From Fragilaria crotonensis (Eukaryota; Bacillariophyta; Fragilariophyceae; Fragilariales; Fragilariaceae), in the NCBI GenBank assembly GCA_022925895.1, contig JAKSYS010000023.1:153630-217629 (forward strand): 64,000 bases of DNA, written 5' to 3'. Shown here piece after piece: positions 57,618-64,000 of this stretch (within the stretch, counting starts at the first letter, position 1; each line of letters begins with the position of its first letter). The notes under the pieces are model-generated. The model ran no database searches. It was not told the DNA's origin and saw only the letters and a list, made by a program, of their open reading frames with translations. The translations under genes were made by a program, and so were the position numbers.

Positions 57618-58430
57618 CTACAAGTCATCCATCCCAGTAGGGCCCTTACCCAGCTCCCCTTTCCTCTGCTTTTCCATTGTTTCTCCAATGATCTTGCGCA
57701 TATTATCATCGCCAGATTCGTACAAATCCTTCATCATGTCCATTATGGATGACTGCGGATCGTCTACCTTGTCCGCTTTACGTGGTTTCTTGGCAACCAA
57801 ATCGGTCCATGAATCGTAGCCGTATTTACCTTTAACTTTGCCCAGCTTAATCACCAAGCGATCTTGCTTGACCAACAATTTTGAATTTGCTGGATCAATA
57901 TCATGTGCCAAATTGTCCTTGACGAGGCGATACGACTTCCCATTGAGATCTCGCACAACAAGGTCCACTTTGGTCTTGGTAAAGTCACACGTAATGTTCT
58001 CTCTAGGGATTCCCTTGACACCATCCAACGTAACATAAATGGTGATTGTTGGAGAGTTGTACCCGCCATTGTCAAAGGCAAAGGTGGTGATAGGAATGTA
58101 CTTGGCGTTCGACAAAGGGGCTGGTGGTGCCGTACGTTGCTGTGGAGCCTTCACTTCGCATTTCGGAGGTAAGGTCGACGCAGGTGACGAGTCCTCAGTG
58201 ATATCCTCTACAATCACCATCTCCTCATCTTCATTCGTTTGGGCTTGTTGTGATGCCTCGAGCCGTTTCAAAGCTTCGGACTCCTTTCGCAATTTCTTGG
58301 CGAGAGACTCGAGTTGCATTCTGGCGGTCGGTCTCGATAGACTAGCCGCTGCTGCCTCGATTTCTTGTGCATCAAGCAAGCGTTCTTCCGAAGGAGGTGC
58401 ATGGTCACAAATTTCAGTAATGTCCACCAT
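57618..58430 (-). CDS. CACYBP: CacyBP/SIP-type CS-domain protein
   Basis: Start ATG 58430 (MVDITEICD). About 270 aa, intact, one exon. An N-terminal helical region (AAAASLSRPTARMQLESL, KKLRKESEALKRLEAS) is followed by an acidic linker. The central CS (p23-like) domain reads FAFDNGGYNSPTITIYVTL, GVKGIPRENITCDFTKTKVDLVV, DLNGKSYRLV, and LLVKQDRLVIKLGKVK. The C-terminal part, WTDLVAKKP with SSIMDMMKDLYESGDDNMRKII and TMEKQRKGE, matches the SGS-like end of calcyclin-binding protein. In animals CacyBP links SIAH1 and SKP1 in ubiquitin ligation and binds S100 proteins; the diatom role is not known. The LNGKSY and YESGDDNMR motifs make the family call firm. Confidence 0.93.
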   Translation of the reverse strand: MVDITEICDHAPPSEERLLDAQEIEAAAASLSRPTARMQLESLAKKLRKESEALKRLEASQQAQTNEDEEMVIVEDITEDSSPASTLPPKCEVKAPQQRTAPPAPLSNAKYIPITTFAFDNGGYNSPTITIYVTLDGVKGIPRENITCDFTKTKVDLVVRDLNGKSYRLVKDNLAHDIDPANSKLLVKQDRLVIKLGKVKGKYGYDSWTDLVAKKPRKADKVDDPQSSIMDMMKDLYESGDDNMRKIIGETMEKQRKGELGKGPTGMDDL

Positions 58431-58719
58431 GGCAGCGCTAATTGTTACTCTGTAATGTATTCGACTCCAAAGCAAGGTTAACTTTAATTGGCGGAGGAGA
58501 AATGTTGCACTCTTGGTTGGAGAAATGAGAAATGTCGAGAAATAGGATTTTCGAAGAAATCACCGTCGACCGTCGAGCCATCCAGAGTCCAGGGAGCTGC
58601 GGGAAAGTAGCGTAAGAGCATGCGCACCGGTAGCGCTATTTTGTAGCGTCTTTAGAAACTTAAGGTGTCTTTAGAAACCTATTTTGGATATTTCGGAAAT
58701 GTCCTGTGTGGGTCCTATC

Positions 58720-59017
58720 CCACGAAATAAATTCCGAGTCTTGTCCAAATTTCTCTAAGTCCGTTTAGTCGGATGAGTCGTCTGCTTCGTGGTTTCGTCG
58801 TACCGTTGTCTCGCGCACTGTCGCGTCGATTCGTGTGTTGTCTGTGGTCATTCTCGTTTCTCTTTTGTGCTCGTGAGACTAGTAGAAATAAATAGATGGC
58901 ATCGGAATCTGGTCCTAATAGTTTGTCTCTCTCTCCTGGTTCGTCTCGCGGTGTCGGTCCCGTGATAGTTATCTAGCGGGGTCCGTCGCGCGATTGTGAG
59001 TCGACCTGGTTTCCGCC
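58720..59017. repeat. Direct repeat B2 of the YR retroelement
   Basis: 298 bp, nearly identical to 59259-59556. Differences are small indels, mostly in homopolymers (TTTG versus TTTTG, GGGG versus GGGGG) and a CG after ATTC. It starts CCACGAAATAAATTC and ends GTTTCCGCC. In element orientation (minus strand) it is the distal 3' repeat. Confidence 0.9.
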
Positions 59018-59258
59018 CCATGCAGAGCATGGCCAGGAGGTAACCGGCGCCAGGGCGCCGATGAACCTAGGCATCGGGCCAGGAGAGGAGGTGTGGGTGG
59101 GTGGGATTAACTAGAGTAGTGTCTTTGTCGATTCGAGTTCGTTCGGATTGTGAGCAATTCGTATCTTGTGTTGTGTTGTGTCGTGGTGTTCGTCTGTCTG
59201 TGTCTCGTGTTCGTCTGTCTGATGGCGACTGCCCGTCCTTTCCCGATCTTCGGACATG
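59018..59258. repeat. Spacer between direct repeats, candidate A2 repeat
   Basis: 241 bp between the two 298-bp copies, GC-rich at its start, with GGCGCCAGGGCGCCGATG near 59045. In PAT/Ngaro-type elements the segment here (A2) repeats the 5' terminal A1 sequence, which would lie beyond the right edge of the window. Confidence 0.55.
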
Positions 59259-59556
59259 CCACGAAATAAATTCAGTCTTGTCCAAATTTCTCTAAGTCCG
59301 TTTAGTCGGATGAGTCGTCTGCTTCGTGGTTTCGTCGTACCGTTGTCTCGCGCACTGTCGCGTCGATTCGTGTGTTGTCTGTGGTCATTCTCGTTTCTCT
59401 TTTGTGCTCGTGAGACTAGTAGAAATAAATAGATGGCATCGGAATCTGGTCCTAATAGTTTTGTCTCTCTCTCCTGGTTCGTCTCGCGGTGTCGGTCCCG
59501 TGATAGTTATCTAGCGGGGGTCCGTCGCGCGATTGTGAGTCGACCTGGTTTCCGCC
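59259..59556. repeat. Direct repeat B1 of the YR retroelement
   Basis: Second copy of the 298-bp repeat. The end of the tyrosine-recombinase reading frame (stop near 59507) lies inside it, so the coding region overlaps the internal repeat. Confidence 0.9.
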
Positions 59557-60656
59557 ATTTTCCGGTTGTCGTTCGTCCGCAGAATCTGGGGCGATCGTGT
59601 AGAAAGATTGTCGACTCGTCATGCGTGCGGCTACTCAGTGTCGAGTCCGGCACTTGAATTGGAGGTCTCATGAACGTCTGGCTTCGCCACCTCCCCACCA
59701 TCTGAATCGTCTCACTTGGAACTCCGGCGAGGTGCATGGCCATCGCGGCGCCTGATCTGATCGAGTGAGTGCCGATGCCACTCGCCTGGAGGCCAAGCCT
59801 CTCCTCCCTGCGAGTCGTCGCCATCCTGAGCTGCCTCAGTATGGACTTGGAAGAGATGTGTTGGGGTTCGAGTCCTGCGTCCTGACGGCGTTAATCTTCG
59901 GGTTCGTCCGTGAATGGCAATCGTAACTCCGTACCCTCGTCGTCAGGTCCGCTAGCACGCGGACGGGGCAGATGTCCGTTTGTCCCTGCCTGTCGTTTCG
60001 ATGCTGAGTCACTGTCGCGCCTTTGTCCCCGTTCTTTTGTCGCCGGAAGGTGATCGACACGTGTCGGCATTCTCCAGTTGTCCTCGGTCGATTGTCTGCA
60101 GGTCCTGTCCCTTCTGTCGGAAACGAACGTCGTCCACTCTGATCACTGATGTCGTCCGTCGGCTTCCGACATCGGAATATTCGCACGACCTCATGGCGAA
60201 AAAGAACGCGACCACCACAAGTTGTCCAATAGCGATGTCCGTCTCGTTTCTTGCCCAGGATCGAACCTTTCGAATCACCTCTAACGGCAGCGCCTGCTGT
60301 GGGGTAGGTCCTGGGTCCTCGTCGGCGTAACGTTTCAGTTGTAAAGCCAGAAGGGGGTCGAGTCGTCCGGCGGCGTCGTGGATTGGGCTCTCAAATTTGT
60401 TAAGCCTGAAGGCCTGAGCCACACCGTCGAGGGTGGCACGAATGGAACCGGACAAGGGTCCATTGCCAGCTTCCTGAGGTTGTCGGGGCGAAGCCGTCCG
60501 TCCCGAAGGGCGGCGGCGAAGCAGGCGAACGTTTCTGCTTTCGCTTCTCGTCCGAGTCCTTGGAAAAAGGCTCCCTCCCGACTCCGTCGATTCGTCCGAG
60601 GAATCTTTCGTAACAGCGCCAGCTGCTATCGCGCTTGGCACGGGTTGAGTCGGCAA
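59507..60656 (-). CDS. Tyrosine recombinase of the YR retroelement (frame-shifted)
   Basis: Three segments in different frames cover one recombinase. The first (60656-60009) has LKRYADEDPGPTPQQALPLE and the box I region FFFAMRSCEYSDV, with the catalytic Arg at 60191-60189. The second (about 60085-59836) has VSITFRRQKNGDKGATVTQH and CPVRVLADLTTRVRSY. The third (59824-59507) has GIGTHSIRSGAAMAMHLAGV, giving the catalytic His and Arg of H-x-x-R (59767 and 59758), then MVGRWRSQTFM. Such enzymes integrate a circular DNA copy without duplicating the target. At the place where relatives have the nucleophilic Tyr (FLRYI) this copy reads FMRPP, so it may be inactive unless an indel hides the Tyr. Confidence 0.82.
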
Positions 60657-62200
60657 GAGCTGCGTTTTGGGCAGCAGCTGCAGCCAGCCTCAATCTGCGA
60701 AATAAGGGCTGGCCGCAAAGGGATGATCCTGAAGTTCTGTGGAACAAACGGTGAGCAGTTTTTCGTGATCAAGTCTGTCAGTGCCGCGTCGTCTAGAGCG
60801 AAATCTCGGGAGAGCATGTCCGCCACCTTGTTCTCTTTCCCGGGAACCACTGCGTGTAGTGGTCTATCTCGTGCGTGAGGCAGAAATCAGCGAACGCTCG
60901 GGCTATCGTCAGGTGAAGCGGACAATCGTCGTTGAAGTTCGACTTAGCAAGCCATCCCGCTGCTGAGGTGCTGTCTCCTGACTGAGCAGAACGTCTTCGT
61001 CCGTCCACGCGGCCCCTTCGTGGAATTCCACGATCATCCCCACAAAGGCAGCAAGGAACTCGAGAGTGTTAGGGTCGCCCGCCCCAGCAGGTGCTCTGGT
61101 AGCTGATATCGCCACGCCAGGCCGCTCTTGAGGCAGTAGCCTCCGATGCCTTGTGGGCATCGTCCACCCTCACTATGCGCGTCGGCCACCGGCAAACCAG
61201 CCTGTTGATCGAGATACCTCGCGACGCCTTCTGAAGGAAAGCCTTCCACAGAATCAGGTCGTCCAGTTGGGGTTTGGTCAGTCTGCCTTCCCGGCCTGCT
61301 TCGAACGCTCGCAGGCCTTGTATAGCCTTCCCATAAAGTGTCTTGCGTGGGGATGACGTAGGCGGCGTGGCTAAAACGTCGAGGTCGTCTCTAGGTCTCT
61401 CGTCGTCACGAAGGCATGTCTGTGCGTCAGCATCCTGTCAACGGCTTGCGTCCAGCTCATGTGCTTATCGTGAGGCAGTGCGACGACGAAGCGGCGTGTG
61501 TCCACGATCCATCCGAGATCATCTTCCTCTCGGATGGTTTGGCCTCGGCCAGGAACTTTGGGATCGCAAAGGATATCGTCTCTGGGAAAAGTCTCCTTAA
61601 CCTCGGGGTCGCAAGGCCTCCCGACCAGGTGGAGCGCCAGCGGGATCGCGGCAGCGCTCTTTTCTGCGTCGCGGGGGTTGAAGGCCCCAAAATGTCGTCC
61701 AGGTAGCAGTCGAAGCGGGGAGGTCGTCGTAGGGTGGATAGTTCACTGCGAGTAGTCCGCCTTGCCGAAAACACTCATTTGTCGACCGACCCTTTGTCAT
61801 TGTCCACTGCCCCTTCGGTGTCCAGGAGGTGCTGGTGCGGCGAGTGGTAGACGCTCGGATCCCAGTCGTCCCTGCGGACAAGGTCGTTTGCCAAGTCCGT
61901 GATCATCTCCGACACGTCGCTCCATTCGCGATGGGTTTGGCGCTCCACCAGAACGTCATCCTCAGCGCCACTAACAGCAGGTCGTCGATACTCGTGCAGG
62001 ACTTCATGGCTGTGGCTGCTTTGAGATGGATTCGTCTGTAGGCGGATTTGCAGTCGACCTTCGTCATCCAGATAGGCTCGTCTGGCCATAGTTGGCGCAG
62101 GGCGAGATGTGGTACATGAGTCTGCTGAATGCTTTTCGAAGCGTGCTTCTGTCAGTTGGGATGTGTCCACGCGTTCATTTACGCTTCGTCCTGCCACTCG
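60626..62200 (-). CDS. Reverse transcriptase-RNase H of the YR retroelement (frame-shifted)
   Basis: RT landmarks in order on the minus strand: VDCKSAYRRIHLKAAT near 62070-62020, the catalytic YLDD in FDCYLDDI at 61705-61694, then a short connection. RNase H-like features follow: NTLEFLAAFVGMIVEFHEG near 61070-61010, DSTSAAGWLAKSNF near 60980-60940, LHLTIARAFADFCLTHEI and WFPGK near 60920-60860, and KVADMLSRDF near 60830-60800. The order RT then RH then recombinase is that of DIRS-order elements. At least four frame changes occur, so no intact product is encoded in the sequence as given. The enzyme would copy element RNA into DNA. Confidence 0.82.
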
Positions 62201-62437
62201 CTCGGGCTGAATGACTGGTCATGTGTGTCGGTCAGGTTTCTCTATTGAATTTCTTTCTCGTCGATCGACGTCTGCGCGACCATCCCCAGAGGCGCGACCT
62301 CGCATCCCTTGATCTCTAAGGCGGCTTCTCGCGGCGGTGGTAGCTGCCAACCTTGAGGCTTCGTCCTTCAGCATGGATATCAACTTTGCCTCGTGGCCTC
62401 AGGCCGATTTGTGATTGCCGCGAGCTAAGTTGGCGCG

Positions 62438-63690
62438 TCACGAGGCGGTCAGAATCCGAGATCTCGCGAAGCGGAACTCAGCCTTCGGAGATGCGCTCCT
62501 GAAAACGCGGCCAGAGGGTGGGCGGACAGGAGCGGGGCGAGAAGTTCGGTGGGGCGAAACTCGGATCCCGGCGTCAGGGCGCTGAACGGCTGGGCCCGAA
62601 GGGCGGCGTCGAGGTCGAGGGCGTACCGTTTGAGCACCGCGAGGTTGTGGCGGGCGGCGTCGTGCGTCCAGTCGAAGCGAAACTCCGTCGCGTGGGTGCG
62701 CGGTTGGCCGGAGTGCAAAATAGTGGCAAGGGCATCGGCCAGGCGTGGTTCGGGGAGTCGTGGGAACGGCGAGTCGACGTTCGGAGCAGGATCGTCGGCA
62801 ATGGCACCAGCGATGGGAACTTACCGGGAAGCGGGCGTGGCGTGTCTGCGAGGGCTGATGTCGGCGCGTCGTGGGCGTCTCCGGGCGACAATGCGCGCGC
62901 CACGGGTGGTCGGTCGGTGGCGAGTCGAGGGCGGGAGCGTAGCGCTCAGGCCCGACTTCGTTTCGTGACAGGTCGTCGCGGGCTGGCGAGAGATGCAGGG
63001 CGTCGGCGACATGGCGGGGCGAGAAGGTTCGTGCGCGTGGGTTCCCGCGGGACTGTCTCGAGCGGCAGATTCCGATAAAGTCGGGGCGTCCTACGTGGCG
63101 TCTGTTGTGGAACTCGGCCGTCGACCGTTCCTGGTCGAACGCCCATTGCGACGGCTGTGCGACGAAGGCGGGCTGGAAGTAAGCAGATGCAGAGGGTCCT
63201 AATTTTGTTTTCTTGCTGGGCGGCGTCGCGTCGGACGAGGGGCGCGCATGCGCGCCCGGCACTGCTCTATCCACGCTCGTACGGCGGTCGTCTGTTCGGT
63301 CGTGAGGGCGACGTCGGCGCTCAGAAACAGCTCTTGACGCACTTCCGTTTAGGTGCCACCTGCAGCACATGTTCGGGATCGGTCACTTCGGACGTGATCG
63401 AGGAACACCTGCCAAGTGTCGTTCGCGTCTCTCGGGAAAGGTCCTGCTGTGGGTTTGTGACTGCGTCCGCGGGTTGCCCGCGACGTCCGGCTCGAGCGCT
63501 CCCCGGCGGCTACAGGCTGCGAGTCGCCCTTTGGTCGACTCCGTCCCAGCCGCTCCTTGAGGAAGTCGCAGGCCGGGAAGACAAAGGCGCCGTCCTCCAA
63601 CTGCTGCCGGGTGGACCTGAATTCTAGGAGTGCTGGGTTGATCTCGTCCTCGTGTTCGACTCCAGCGCAGAGAACTAGGTATTGTTGCAT
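62438..63690 (-). CDS. gag-like and RT N-terminal region of the YR retroelement
   Basis: The most convincing segment is 62718-62449: DAARHNLAVLKRYALDLD, then SALTPGSEFRPTELLAPLL and SAHPL. This is the conserved region just upstream of the RT in this element family. Further out, 63690-63349 (HEDEINPALLEFRSTRQQLED, VFPACDFLKERLGR) and a KKTKLGPSASAYFQPAF segment may be gag. The 310-codon frame that covers 62438-63370 is mostly Arg/Pro-rich and reads like a shadow of the real frames. Assignment of gag is by position only. Confidence 0.5.
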
Positions 63691-64000
63691 GCGTTTTGAT
63701 GAACCAACCTAACCTGCACGCGGCTGAGGGTCAGCGTGCGCTAGCTGGCGGGCAATCGCCAGTGTGGGCCGACCGCCCTGGTCAGGAAACGGCTCCACTC
63801 GTCCAGCATATGTGTGAGGCGGGAATTGGCTCGAAAAGGGAGCTCAGCACTCGGCTCATGTTCTCGATCGCCGCGCGAGTTCGTGAAAATCTTTACGGCA
63901 CCGTAAAGTTGAGTTTGTCATGCTCTTGATGTCCTTCTCCGAGAAGCCCGTGGTCGTGTCGGTCGTCTTGAGTTGCATTTACCAGGGTGCTGGCGTGATC

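Larger units (their letters stand above)
58720..64000 (-). mobile_element. Tyrosine-recombinase retrotransposon (DIRS order, Ngaro/PAT-like), 5' end outside window
   Basis: From right to left: gag-like and RT N-terminal frames, reverse transcriptase, RNase H, tyrosine recombinase, then B1-A2-B2 direct repeats. The element is clearly GC-richer than the genes to its left and every domain is interrupted by frame shifts. There is no DDE integrase and no LTR pair flanking the coding region. The combination of RT/RH with a phage-integrase-type recombinase defines the DIRS order; split direct repeats rather than inverted ones point to the Ngaro/PAT type. At least 5.28 kb is visible. Confidence 0.85.

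Noticed and set aside
58720-59556. A pair of LTRs of an LTR retrotransposon
   Set aside because: The two copies are only 241 bp apart and both lie on the same side of the coding region; RT is paired with a tyrosine recombinase, not a DDE integrase.
59840-59880. tRNA-like T-loop string GGTTCGAGTCC
   Set aside because: No matching acceptor stem or anticodon arm, and it lies inside the recombinase coding region.
62438-63370. 310-codon minus-strand frame in the GC-rich right end
   Set aside because: It is Arg/Pro/Ser-rich throughout, as expected of an off-frame reading of GC-rich coding DNA. The recognisable retroelement motif (GSEFRPTELLAPLL) lies in another frame across the same bases.

Overview
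The window looks like nuclear DNA of a pennate diatom, most like Phaeodactylum tricornutum. Grounds: compact GT-AG introns of about 63-120 nt; a light-harvesting chlorophyll a/c protein whose leader carries the diatom ASAFAP plastid-targeting motif; R-loop-free eukaryotic housekeeping genes (RPN5, SEC13, CacyBP, WDR59, Dbp2/DDX5) packed on both strands; and intergenic DNA full of short GTAC-type palindromes. The species call is inference; no rRNA or tRNA gene was seen.

Layout. 0-5.2 kb: 3' end of the proteasome lid gene RPN5, an F-box gene on the minus strand and a MATE-family transporter. 5.2-10.6 kb: a (GGGGTAT)n array, then a WDR59-like GATOR2 gene. 11-15.3 kb: a ZGRF1/Mte1-like repair gene converging on a second MATE transporter. 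15.3-20.5 kb: gene-poor DNA with palindromes and a small inverted-repeat element, plus two unassigned genes. 20.5-24.1 kb: an F-box plus Tubby-domain gene. 24.1-27.6 kb: AT-rich DNA without a supportable gene. 27.6-34.3 kb: a RING-finger gene, SEC13, and a three-repeat MYB factor. 34.9-38.5 kb: a tandem pair of paralogues separated by a terminal-inverted-repeat element. 38.9-45 kb: a TFIIS-N domain gene, a DDX5/Dbp2 helicase with an unusually long intron, and a light-harvesting gene. 45.9-53.2 kb: a Ser/Thr-rich unassigned gene, a small tail-anchored protein candidate and a bromodomain/PWWP-like gene. 53.9-55.1 kb: a TTTGCTKA repeat array interrupted by a TTA-flanked MITE. 55.4-58.4 kb: a PPR gene and CacyBP. 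58.7-64.0 kb: a GC-rich tyrosine-recombinase retroelement (DIRS/Ngaro/PAT type) on the minus strand, entering from beyond the right edge.

Many clearly conserved genes change reading frame by one base without a plausible intron (LHC, both MATE genes, Tubby, RING, MYB, TFIIS-N, bromodomain gene). In the LHC gene the break is one extra T in a homopolymer inside the leader. The simplest reading is residual single-base consensus errors in the assembly, so broken genes here should not be called pseudogenes without read-level support.

The most interesting content is mobile: the YR retroelement with a visible B1-A2-B2 split-direct-repeat end, and at least three non-autonomous inverted-repeat elements. 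The long intron in the Dbp2/DDX5 homologue is the best non-mobile observation.
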